A stretch of 55,699 nt of DNA from Fragilaria crotonensis (Eukaryota > Bacillariophyta > Fragilariophyceae > Fragilariales > Fragilariaceae): contig JAKSYS010000404.1 in the NCBI GenBank assembly GCA_022925895.1, forward strand, positions 1 to 55,699, read 5' to 3'. The notes under the pieces were generated by a model. It was not told where the DNA came from. It saw nothing but the letters and a program-made list of their open reading frames with translations, and made no database searches. The first letter of the stretch is position 1. Each line of letters opens with the position of its first letter. Shown piece by piece: positions 1 to 10,533 of the stretch. Both the position numbers and the translations under genes were made by a program.

Positions 1-1455
1 GTGAGAATTCAGGCGTTTGTTCTCACACAGAATTCGGAACAAGAGCACTTGATGTATGTGCTCATGGCAACAAACCGAACCTCGACAACACGCATTGCAA
101 GTGCGTCAGCTGGTGCAGGTGACAGTGCTACAGTACAGTCCTGGTTCCAAATCTTTTGACCAAGATTCAACGGTACGCAGTACAGTACTCGAAGCCTCGG
201 AGCTCGGAGTATATAATGTCCGGATGGGAAACTGGAGTAAGTGTATGTCAGTATTCTGCATTCTGGATATATGTTATGATCTATGTGAATCGTTTAGCGT
301 TTTAGGAATGACAGAGCTGTTCCTTACAAGGTCCGTTTTGCCTGCCAAGGCCCAATTACGTGCTGGACGTGTTTTAGATGAAGGGGAATAATAATTTCAC
401 CTTTTAATCACCAATGGAGTATTCTATATATGACATCCTTTCTCACATTTGAGCACACTTTTCCTTCCATAACGAAAGATCACCTACTCTGGAGACTGCC
501 GTACTGGGAGAACTGTTTTGTGCCAGTACTAACTAGTACCTAAATTCCTTTACAGCCTCTTTTGACTATGTTGATTACTTGAACATCTATTTTTTACTGA
601 AACACCCGCAATTGCCAGCTCCATCCTCCCCCAATGATGGATTCATACTTCAAAACATACCAATTAAAAATGACAAATGGTATGCATGGTCTCACCGTGG
701 CTGATGGTCCTTCACCTCATCATTTTACCATCAATGCCTTCAATATACACTCAACGTGCCTTTCTCCTTGCAAATACCATCAGGCATAACGGTAGGTCCT
801 CATAACTTTCTCTTGGACTTTCCAGCTCCTAATCAGATGTTGCCAAGGACATTTTGTTCGGTTCCATGTGTAAGCCACAAGCAACAACAGTATTCAATGC
901 AACATATACTACACAGTATTGTAGCCATCCCAAGAAATTCACTGCAATCATGTGACTTGTCAGCATCCACTCAGTCTTGGAACGTGTCAGGTTGTATGCA
1001 GTTGATGATTGTATCACAACTTGAGAGCCACCATAGCTAAGCTCAAACTCATCTACTTACTGTGAAACAACCAATCAATGTCATTGGCACTTAACATTTC
1101 AACCTCCCCTTGCTGGCTTCTAATTGCGCTGACAGACCAAAATTTATCCAACAATGTAGTTCTGTCATGAAGCAGATAAGGTTCCTTGTTGTGAGACCCT
1201 CCATGGTACGGCGGCTCATCCGTAAACATCGGAACTTGAACATTCCAATTTCTGAACTAAATTGTTAAAGGATCAGTTGATGATGACATTTGATGGTGAA
1301 ATTTAGAATGTCATCCTAGTATGTGGCGGTATACTGGCACTATGATTCATTGCGATGCTTTTCGAGGAGCACCTGGAATAATCCAAGGCACCTCTGCTTA
1401 CCTCACTGCTCGTGAGGTCAAGGATTTCTTTTCAACATTGTGTTGTATGATAAAA
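1..1455. other. no supported gene; probable transposon-derived DNA
   Basis: No open frame here resembles a known family. Short frames on both strands (for example 756-1040 plus, 829-1017 minus) overlap each other and show no domain. Because the transposase remnant downstream runs on the minus strand toward this region, it may hold the decayed 3' part of that element. That is inference only. Confidence 0.4.
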
Positions 1456-3443
1456 ACAAGTTCAATGACAACCATGATGTGCGGATATCAAGCTAGTACT
1501 GTACCACCCAAAAACAAGGTAGCTAGCTGTTTGGCACCATATGGATACTAGTAGTACAGCAGTACCAGGAGTACTGATTACACAAACAACCCATCGTTTG
1601 GATTTTAGTTCAACAATTCCTGACCAGGTGTCATTGCTCAAGAACCTGATCCTTGCGTAAGTCAACCATGATGGCAAATCCAATCGTAAATCTGATTGTC
1701 AGATTCTTGATAAGTCAGATTGATGAGCAGGATGGCAGTGAAAATTGGTCACGCACATATTCGGTACAGAAACGGATGTGCAGGCCAAATGTGGTCCACA
1801 TGAATTCCATTAATGGTGGTGGCAGATGCATCAACTGTACATTGGTCGTGGTTTCCAAATGAATATGCATGTAACAACATGTTTGTCTCATGGAAGAACA
1901 CTCCAAATGTTGCAATTGCCGGTTGATATAAAAATCAATGTAGCGTGGACAGTTGACAGGAGTGACACTCACTGCCGTGTTGGCTTCTCCCCATATTCAT
2001 GAATGTACCTCAGCAATCATAAGAGAATACAAGAAACGTTGTGCCGCTTGCTATTTGTACAGAGCACCCGTGTTGTTCTTGAGCTCTGCGACCTGGTTTT
2101 TTGCCACTGGAATCAACAATGACTCCTGGCGTTGTGCACAATAATTGATTGGGGCACCAAAATGTTTAATGTCATTCAAGATGTGCTTCAACTCTTGAAA
2201 ATTTGGAAATTTCCATGTCTTATTCTAAGACAAGGGAATGTCCTTTTTGCACATTTCCATAAGTTTGCTAATAGTGTCGGCGACTCAAAGCATCGATTCG
2301 GCATGAGGATGTTCTGCTGATTGGGGCATCAAAACATTCCATGTCGTTCATGATGTGCTTCAACTCATGAAATTTTGGAAATTTCCATATTTCCATCAGT
2401 TTGCTGATAGCGTCGGCAACTCGAAGTGCTGATTTGGCATGATGTTTTGCTGGCCAATAGGTGGATTTGTTGAGCCGGTTTCAAAGCACAACAATGCGTC
2501 AAACAAACTGATAACCCTGTGTCAAATTGTACAATCCTTTTGTTGGAGTGCTTTGGATAAAATAATCCACCCTTCATCATATTGGCAAAGTATTACAAAC
2601 AAGAATACCAATCCCACATGTTCAGCAGCAGAAGATTTTGTCAAGTTGGTAATCCCGTTGCTGAATTTTGCAGGAGGGTAAGCTTTGTGTTACATCTGGC
2701 GGTGCAAACAGTGAAAATGAACGTCCAGCGCGTCAAAGGCTGCCTTTTTGTGGGCCGGCACATTTTTGAGAACCAGGAATGTGACCTCCTTGTTTTCAAA
2801 TAAGAAGCCTTATCAAAATGCATGAAGGCTTTCCACCGGGGTAGTACCAAAAATGCCACAAACAGGATCAGCCATTGGAACATAATAAAAACCATTATTG
2901 AGACAATGTTGTGAACACGGCGTACGCACTTTCTATCTGGGTTATGGGAGATGTGTGCCATGTCTGCAGCAACCAAAAATGTACACACAAAATGTGGATT
3001 ATCCAACTCTTCTGCTGTGACATTGCACGCACAACAGTGGCGTTGTATTCCTGTTGTTGTGTGCGAGCCACAACTTCCCCAAAGGGAATTGCCTTCCTGC
3101 ACATCCTGTATCACAAAGCGTATACATGTTATAACGTCAATGCAGATGGCACTATTGGAACCAAGAGGAAGCATAACAATGCATAATTGTGGTTCCAAGA
3201 TGGTGAAGGAATGCAATACAGCATACATTTCTGCATGGCAATTGCGATTATTGTTCCCCTGGATTTGGGTTTGGTTTTGAATTGATGATGTCTTTTGTTT
3301 TTGGCAAGAAGCCATGATAGCCCAAGGCCTGAATTGTATGACAACATGTTGAAAATTGCTGGTGTAAACATACATGGCTTGAAGAAAGAAAAGCGATCAT
3401 TGACGGTTACACTTGTGCGGTCAATCCATTGGATAATTGGCAC
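1456..3443 (-). pseudogene. degenerate transposase remnant, Plavaka/CACTA-like
   Basis: The longest minus-strand piece is 244 residues (3375-2641). It has a Cys/His cluster, GSHTTTGIQRHCCACNVTAEELDNP followed by FVCTFLVAADMAHI, preceded by a segment on cytochrome-like hydrophobic strands (LEPQLCIVMLPLG). I associate this arrangement (a conserved C-R-A-C type motif, then a line of residues reading VC..LVA.DM..I) with the large transposases of CACTA/Plavaka-type DNA transposons seen in algae and fungi. Further downstream on the same strand, around 2150-2040, another frame reads FGAPINYCAQRQES and later ELKNNTGALYK, which resembles the C-terminal part of such proteins. The frame is broken by several stops and shifts, so it is not functional. 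The assignment is from pattern memory and needs a profile search; no terminal repeats were found. Confidence 0.45.
2151..2450. repeat. imperfect tandem duplication, ~173 bp period
   Basis: The block starting near 2150 (ATTGGGGCACCAAAATG, then GATGTGCTTCAACTC, then TTTGGAAATTTCCA) recurs near 2323 with substitutions and small indels (ATTGGGGCATCAAAACA, GATGTGCTTCAACTC, TTTGGAAATTTCCA). The trailing part, about GTCGGCGACTC versus GTCGGCAACTC, is also duplicated. It lies inside the transposase remnant and probably arose after the element died. Confidence 0.75.
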
Positions 3444-3859
3444 AAATAATTGACTTTCAGGATTGGTGATCAGGCATTTATATGCATCCTGTTACACTTG
3501 ACCAGAAATGACATCACCAATTTCATCTTTTGGCAATGCGTATGGCAGCAAGGGATTCCTTGGATCAATGAACAAGTTGTCAGCAGTCATCAGTTATTAA
3601 AAACACATACAAAAATACAGAGTAGAATCAAATGATGAAGCAGCATTTTTGTACGAAGGTGTGCTACCTATAGCTATCTGTACACACTGAAATAGAGTTT
3701 TCGGAAGTGGGGTGACTTTTACGTTATAATCCAGGTACAACATCTGTCAATCGCAAAACTCCGAAAGCCGATCAGAATAAAGAAAACATCACATCACAAA
3801 GCCCAGTATTTAGGAGTACTTGGCATTGTTGATAGCGGTGACAAACCAATAAATAGGTT

Positions 3860-4875
3860 TTATTTGTTAGAAACTGTGCAGGTGACACTGCAGTCTGGTA
3901 TACACAGCACTGTCTTGGCACCAGGTGCGCCAAAAGCTGGTGGATCATCATGCTTTCCCAAATTTGAGCGGTTGCTGGTACTTGGATACAATGTTCTTGA
4001 AGACGCAATCTGTGAGGGGGTACTTGGCAGCACAGGTATTCACAAATGGTTGAGGGAGCAATCATCTTTAGAACCCAACAAAGAGCAAGCAAGGGAATGG
4101 CTGGCCCGTTTGCTCAGATTCCATTTATCCAGCAGGAGGTGGGAATCCCCCAAACAATTGTGACTGACGACGCACCAGAAGAGGTCCATGGGGAATTCGG
4201 GAAGATCTGTTGGCAGTTTTGCATCAAGCAAGAACAAACTGTTCCCTACAGCCCTTGGTCAAACCTTGCGGAGTCAGCAATTCTTCAGGAGTTGAAATTT
4301 GGAATCCGAAGGGCCTTGCGGTGTTCTTAGGCGCCAAGAAGGCTGTGGTGCCATTGTGGAAAGTGGGTTGCAGCAATAAGCAGACTGACTACATTGGGCA
4401 TGCCCCAACTTCAAGATGTCTTCCCTGATGAAGACGTGCTGGGGTCCACACCAGATACATCCCAGTATGCCCAATATCATTGGCATGAGCCAGTCTTGTA
4501 TTGGGACCTGGTGGGCAACTTTCTGCATGAGGAGCAGAAGTTGCTTGGCACTAGATGGATTGGGGTTGCTGAGGTCTCAACAGACTTGATGGCCTGTTAC
4601 ATCCTGACCAAAACTGGAAAAGTTCTTGTACGGAAGTCAGTCTGCACATTGAGCTAAGATGACCTTGCCAACCGAGATATGAAGCTCTGGCTGACTAATT
4701 GATTTGGACGAAGGCGTAAGCTCCAAAATTGGGGATGGAATCAAAGCTAATGACACTGACCCAGAACTGATGGACTCCATGCCGGAGGTTCCTGAAGATG
4801 ACTTCAATGATGAAAATGAAAGCAGTTTGGAGACAGGGGACTCTGATGCAGGTGAACCTGAAGATTTTACCCCTG
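3860..4875 (+). mobile_element. Ty1/copia integrase fragment, plus strand
   Basis: Broken plus-strand frames encode a retroviral-type integrase core. Around 4140-4300 one reads GIPQTIVTDDAPEEVHGEF, then VPYSPWSNLAESAI followed after a frame break by ELKFGIRRA. This gives the central Asp and the Glu of the DDE triad in the usual copia setting. Further on (4394-4657) comes the post-integrase stretch HWHEPVLYWDLVGNFLHEEQKLLGTRWIG, typical of diatom copia elements. Neither gag nor reverse transcriptase of this copy was found. At about 4875 it is cut by a second copia element in the opposite orientation. It is a truncated, frame-broken relic. Confidence 0.7.
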
Positions 4876-6327
4876 AGTCCTACAATGGCGGTCTCAACGG
4901 TCTGTTGTCTTTTGCTACTTTGCCAAACAACAGGTACTCAATTGAGAAACACGATATATCTCGTATGCGAGCGCCGAGTCTTTTTGTCTGTTGCAGCACC
5001 ATGTGATGCATCGACAAATGCAGTCATAATCAAACTCCTACCTCGTGGTAGTACGGGCATCCGATGTGGCATTGTCTCTTCAGCATTGATATACAAAAAT
5101 TCAACAAAATCCTCCTTGTGCATTCGGAAACTGTCATAATCCATATTTGTCAATTCCGGCAACAAGTATAACGTCAGCCAGCTTGGGGTGCTTCCTCAAG
5201 TAGGCAAATATGGGAAGTAACTGCTCCAAGTGGCCTTCACTTGGAGTTGCTTGGTTTTGCAATAACAGCGAAACTTTGAGCATATCGACTCTTCCAATCT
5301 CAGTTGCCCATCGCAGCACAGCAATCAATTCCTGAAAGAATGTCACATCATCACCTGACACCAACTCCTCTGTTACATTGTATTCCGGTGTGTAAGAATT
5401 GTTCATCGGCGTGTCGACATTATGTGTTGGGAGTGCAATAGCCTTCTCGACATTCTTGACGGCTGCCTTGACGTAATCCTGGCTGATTATTGTCCAACAA
5501 GTCATTCCGTTGATCGCCTTTGATTTCAACCGTGCTCTGTAGTATTCTAGAGCCTCAATCTTGTCATTCTTTAGTTTAAATGTGACTTGTATCTCCTCCA
5601 GTATTTGTCGTGCATCACACTAAATAGCCAAGATATTGTCCACATACATCAGGACATATTCAAAGCAAGTGCTGCTCACCACCACCCTTAGTTGCAGCCC
5701 GCAGCCAGACATCAGGATCCGCCATAGATGATTAAAAGCCATTCCAGACAACTTCTCAGCCATGTGGGAGCAAAAACTGAAACTCGCCAATTTGAGGCCT
5801 TAGAGTGCCTTGACGACAAGGGATGTCTTTCCTTCCTCGGTCCCAAATTTGGGTCCCGCAATCATCCAACATTTCTCCTTGTTTGGAGCTCAACGTAATG
5901 CATTCTGCGCATCTGCTCCCAGTACGTCAAGCTTGTTCAACGCTGCAATCAACAACAATATTCGCACCGAGTCACGAGATACCACGGTACTACTATAGGT
6001 GACAGAGGCTGGCGCACCGGTTTTGTGCCCGTCAGCGCAGTATCTCGCTTTGCGTCTGAAGTTTTCTCCAAGCTTGACGTCAAATACAAGATGTCCCGTC
6101 ATTTGCGTGTATCCGACGACCGTGTTCGGATCACCATCAAATTCTTCAAATTCTACTCGCACGTTCTTCATTTCCATTCTTGTAGCATCCATCCAAAGGG
6201 TGTTTCCCGCTTCTCGGTCAATCTCGAATGCTTCTTGAATGTTCTTGGGAATGCGAATGCCATACTTGTGGGTTTGAGACCAATAGTCCGTCTTCACCTT
6301 TTGGAGTATCCTGCTCTGCTTTTTCAA
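4875..6327 (-). pseudogene. copia reverse transcriptase / RNase H, broken
   Basis: The N-terminal part (6327-5890) reads DYWSQTHKYGIRIPKNIQEA, then TLWMDATRMEMKNVRVEFE and HLVFDVKLGENFRRKARYCADG, a canonical copia RT start. The active-site region gives LMYVDNILAI then a stop, so the second catalytic Asp is Asn. The thumb and connection region (5529-5134) reads ELIAVLRWATEIGRVDMLKVSLLL. RNase H shows VDASHGAATDKKTRRSHTRYIVFLN (5060-4941). After a stop at 4940-4938 it goes on as PVVWQSSKRQQTVETAIVG to about 4878. The most C-terminal RNase H catalytic region is missing. Confidence 0.8.
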
Positions 6328-6574
6328 GACAAAAGGAACCCACCTTGCGAAAGCTGGTGGTTGGTTGCATATATAGCAAGCTTGACAGGGTAAGATTCCT
6401 TCAGTTCCTTAAGCTCAATCCAGTCAGCAGAGCCAACTTTCTATTCGACAAATAACTGCCATCCTCTGGTGGTGTTTTCTTCCTCTTGCTTCACACCATA
6501 CAAGTTCATATAAGTCCCCTTGGATTGAGGAATGGCGTCGGGTAGAATTCGATGATCAATGATCTCGCTCATCA

Positions 6575-8168
6575 TCATTTGTATGTGCAGTCGTAGAACT
6601 CGAAGTCTAGTAGATACTTTGAGACATCGGGTGTTTCCCCCGTAATTATTTCAATGGGCGTGTGTCCGTCTGCATAGTTGGAGAGGTTTGCACAAACGTT
6701 GTCAATTTCACAAACCCAAATGAACCCATAATCCCAAAGTCTGAGTGGCACATTCTTTTTGAGCACTATACGATACCAACCTTTCTTTACTTCGTGTATA
6801 GCCTGTTCGGCAGGGTTCTCGTTTGGCCTCCGAGGTCCCGAAACATGATACTTGATCTCGTACTTTCGAATTGCCTGCATGAACCTTGTTTTAGGACCAG
6901 TCTGTACGGCAGCTCCATCAAATGTCAAGTGTTCTGGTGCCCCAAAATCCCTCACAAATTGTGTGAGTGTATCACCCACATGGTCACCGTCCAACTCCCG
7001 CACTTGTGTGAGTAATTTTGAATCCCAATGTTGCTCTGCAGAGACCGGACCTTCCCGCATGCTGTGTCAGTAGTGAACTTTCCATTTAAACGCTTTACTC
7101 CAAATATTCTGTCAGCACAATACCTCCTGCTGAGTGGAAGGATTGCTGTCCTCACCCCTTGTTGTGTTGTACCCCTAAGAGTTCGTTGTGCACAAATCGG
7201 GCCAATTCCAAACCTCGTCTCGCGATCAACTCAGCAGCAGATGCTTTGACATGGCGTTCATCACTAATGAATGTGCGACGGGCTGGAGTGTCGACGTGCT
7301 TGTTCTCGGTTTTTTGTTCATGCGTTCCGCCATGAGTACAAGAGACGGGTTAATCTCCTCATGGAGTAACGCTTGATCGGAATTTGGATCCGAGTGTTCA
7401 AATGATGCTCAACAGCAGATTGACATGAATGGTATCGTCGTTTCCATAATGATGTCTTCCCGCCTTGCCCCGTTTCTTGGACCATGACGATTTCAATTGG
7501 CTTCCAAGGTTGCGAGCTGGTGACCTGTACGTGCTCGCAGTCGCGGAGTTCATCAGGAGTTGGTACGCGAGTGCGAAAGCCCACTTTCACACCAAAGGTG
7601 CGCAACGGGATAGAAATGGCGGGATGCACTTCAATTGACAACGTATGGGCTGGATTGTAGGGGTTGTCCCAGAAAGAGATACCATAAGCCCGTAACTGAT
7701 TTGGATTAATGAGTGAGTGGTCAAGTCGCTCGCCGTAATAGAGTGATTCGTGGAAAACGAGGATGAACGTGCGTCCTGACTCCACATCATTGTAGGCGGT
7801 GGCTCCCGTAACGATCGGCACATTCTCAAGTGGCTGAATGGAGGTTTCATACGCATAGCCATCGGCAGTCCAAAAACTGGAATTGAGGACAATGAAGTTC
7901 TTTCCCAACACATATCAGCATCAGTATCGCATTCATTGTCTGCTGTTGTGTTCATTGGTGGGTTGGTCCACTGCTGCATACTTGATGCCGATGATGTACA
8001 TACGTGCCGTTTGGAAACGACAGCCACAGTCCACCGGGCACTCCTATTGTTGGCTTGTTCATTGCGTCCGCCAATGATTAAGTTGTTGGTTGTGAGTTTG
8101 GGGACCTGTGAACGATTGGAGACCAACACTGTATCAGTCGGTGGCAAATCCCCACTACCAGTGATCAA
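6575..8168 (-). pseudogene. copia protease and integrase, broken
   Basis: The protease motif reads DTDAD (around 7940-7925), where active copia proteases of this group have D-S/T-G/H-A-D; the second residue pair is altered. It joins, after a frame change at about 7915, to GKNFIVLNSS and a pre-integrase region (7911-7450). The integrase core (7060-6575) has LTFDGAAVQTGPKTRFMQA and NPAEQAIHEVKKGWYRIVL, matching the second Asp and the Glu of the DDE triad. A later segment, NYADGHTPIEIITGETPDVS, is the typical post-core stretch. Confidence 0.75.
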
Positions 8169-8429
8169 CCCCTGTAGTTCCTGGATTTGTGAGCATAACC
8201 CTTGAATCTCACTATGCCGTGAACCATTTGTACCGTTCCGCTTGTTGTAGCTATGCGGTACGTTCTCGCTTCAAAGTGTCTTGATCTTCTTGTTTCATCT
8301 TTTCATATATGTGAATATGTGCCTTGGAAAGTTAAAGGACGCGTGATATTTGATTTGTGTGCCATCCATAAGCGTTATCATGCAACTATCGTTTCATGTC
8401 TTTGTCACTCCAAGGCCACCACGCCCGCC

Positions 8430-9606
8430 ATGTCGCCCCCCCACGTCCGCCTCGTCCAAAACCACCACGACCACACCTACCACCACGCACCTCCTCGTCC
8501 ACCAGAAGATACTTCATTTACGTGTCGTCGCGTCCGATTGTTTGCCACATTTATCTGAGGCGGATGCTTTTGATTAAACATGTTGCGGAAAAGGGCAAAG
8601 GCCTGGTCATACGTCACAGTCATGGGAGTCCTGGACAACTCAATCTCCAGTTGAGCCTTAGTCGGGACGAGGAAATCTGCCTTCATCTCGACCATAAGCA
8701 TACGAATCTTCATGGAATCGGAATGCACAATCTGACCCTCTCGTTTAGCGTATGCATTGGACCACCACATATGTGGCGGCTTTCCCCGGCAAAGAAGAGG
8801 CTTTTGATGACCTCATCTGCCTCGCGAATGTCAATCGCATGAATACCAACACCCTTTTAATGTTCAACAAGGCGCATAAAAGCATCACACCCGTCAGTTG
8901 GACGTGCCAAACCCAGTTTTTGCTTCCTCAGTATCATTCCCGGACACAAAGTTCACGAGGAACGTGTGGACATGTACAATCGATTGCATACGAATCTCCT
9001 TCTAACGGTACCATTGCGACATAATCGTCCAAGAAGTCATCGTTTGGCGTCGGATCGGGTTCGTCATTGATTCGACAAATGTACTTCAATGGGACACCGT
9101 CTTGTCCTTGGATTGAACAGATGTAATTGAGAAAGGTTGGTTTCCAATCTTCCCATTTAGTGTCTTCGTCCTCCTTGAGCTTATCAGGTTTAGCAGCCTC
9201 TGACAAGCAAGAATGTCTTGGCATCACCTGTACATTTCTCGTGAGTTTCTTTATAGCAACGTATGAGGTCGCTAACCAGATTGATGGGGAATGGAGTGCG
9301 ACTCGGATCACGCCCCAGACGTATCTTTTCACGAGTCGACTGAACAAATGCTTTGATATTCGTACGAGGAGTGCCAGGGCGTGGTAGGCGAATCTGTCCC
9401 TTCCCTGGGCTACCGTTAAATCCGAATACGTCTTGAAGTGTTCATCAAGCTCCTTGACGGTGATGTGATGTCCATGCAGGATGTAAGATATTGTCAAAGA
9501 TATTGTTGGCAATGCGTTGGGCTGGAGTCTCTTCCATGAAGAGAACTTCTTGGTCGTCAATGCCACACGCAATCATCGCATCGAGTACAGTCTTATTTTG
9601 CGCCAT
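8430..9606 (-). pseudogene. copia Gag with RGG-rich tail, frame-broken
   Basis: The likely start is the ATG at 9606-9604, giving MAQNKTVLDAMIACGIDDQE, which aligns in style with the Gag start of the intact element at 49.8 kb. The body continues in several frames (9572-8934 and 8770-8477) with DYVAMVPLEGDSYAIDCTC and LMVEMKADFLVPTKAQLEIEL. The C-terminus, about 8500-8425, encodes RGG-type repeats (RGGRCGRGGFGRGGRGG) in one frame, a nucleic-acid-binding tail. No CCHC zinc knuckle is visible. The frame breaks make it non-coding as it stands. Confidence 0.7.
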
Positions 9607-9852
9607 ACCAGGTAGTACATGTCAGCCGCTGTTGGACATAATGAAAATCCGTGTCAGTTAATTGCTTGATCGTTTACGTTCGTTCGTACCACACAGGGTG
9701 GCCATATAGTCACATGACCGAAGCCAGGACAATGCAGTGCCGAAGCACGCTTCAAATCGCATGACCGAAGTCAGGAAAAAGGTGCCATAGCACATAGAGA
9801 GTACCATTGATGCTGGTTACCGCGTCTTTCAACATCGTTTCCTCACATCATT

Positions 9853-9865
9853 TGGGTCTGATAAA
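9853..9865 (-). other. retrotransposon primer-binding site
   Basis: The minus-strand sequence TTTATCAGACCCA lies just upstream of Gag. It is identical to the 13 bases next to the 5' LTR of the intact copia element at 49305-49317. It resembles the initiator-Met-tRNA-derived primer sites (TATCAGA core) used by many copia elements. The shared sequence at the expected place in both elements is the evidence. Confidence 0.65.
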
Positions 9866-9870
9866 CCAAA

Positions 9871-10533
9871 TAAAAATCATTGTGATAACACTTACAAGAG
9901 GTAGCTACGGAAAGCTAGATAACAGATCAAACTTCAAAACTAAAGATTTTGCATTAGTTCCATCCACTGCATTACCATTTACTTGATTTGACTCGTTAGC
10001 ACGTGCGTCATTGTACACGCCATCAAATCAACATACCCGGATTTACTCGAGTTCGCGCGAAAAGGTTTCATGGAATGCTGGAGCAGTAGTACTTGTACGT
10101 ACGATATCATATACGACACAGCAGCTTTCGGACATACGAAAAGCATCGCTGCTGTACTAGCCGTTAACAGCTCTATCCTCCTACTATCAGTCGTATTTAA
10201 GCGAAAGGTGATGTTCAACCGTTCAACATTGTATGCTTCATGCCAGAAACAATATGTGCGTGCATGCCTCTCTGTTTTTCTGTATCCAGCTCGAAGGAAA
10301 TGTACATATCCAGAAATTCATCACACTTAGGCTTGTGGGCATTCTTCCAACGCAAAGAGTAGCGATGTCCGTAGCCGGTGAGGCACACGATTGTATGGTT
10401 GTCACTCACATTGCTACAGCGCGATCATTGACGCGATGTTCCACGATTTCGGATTGAAGCACAGGTATCGAAGAACAATTCTAACGAAGGTCTCACAATA
10501 TCAATTCCATCGAATGCGTTGATCGCCAAAACA
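9871..10533. other. intergenic spacer with LTR remainder and GTAC-rich DNA
   Basis: The part next to 9870 should be the 5' LTR of the defective copia element. Around 10070-10110 there is a cluster of GTAC-containing words (AGTAGTACTTGTACGTACG). The last 100 bases should contain the promoter of the downstream dehydrogenase-like gene. No supported gene was seen. Confidence 0.4.

Larger units (their letters stand above)
4875..9870 (-). mobile_element. Ty1/copia retrotransposon, minus strand, defective
   Basis: Reading the minus strand from 9870 down, the order is primer-binding site, Gag, protease, integrase, reverse transcriptase, RNase H, which is the Ty1/copia order. All domains carry frame breaks. 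The catalytic YVDD of the reverse transcriptase reads YVDN (about 5646-5632) and is followed by a stop, so the element cannot be autonomous. RNase H is cut off at about 4875, where the plus-strand integrase fragment begins, and no 3' LTR was found. The 5' LTR must lie just above 9866, but its outer edge could not be set because no second copy exists for comparison. Confidence 0.8.

Noticed and set aside
8396-8842. Plus-strand Pro/Arg-rich frame
   Set aside because: It is the antisense of the Gly/Arg-rich Gag tail on the minus strand.
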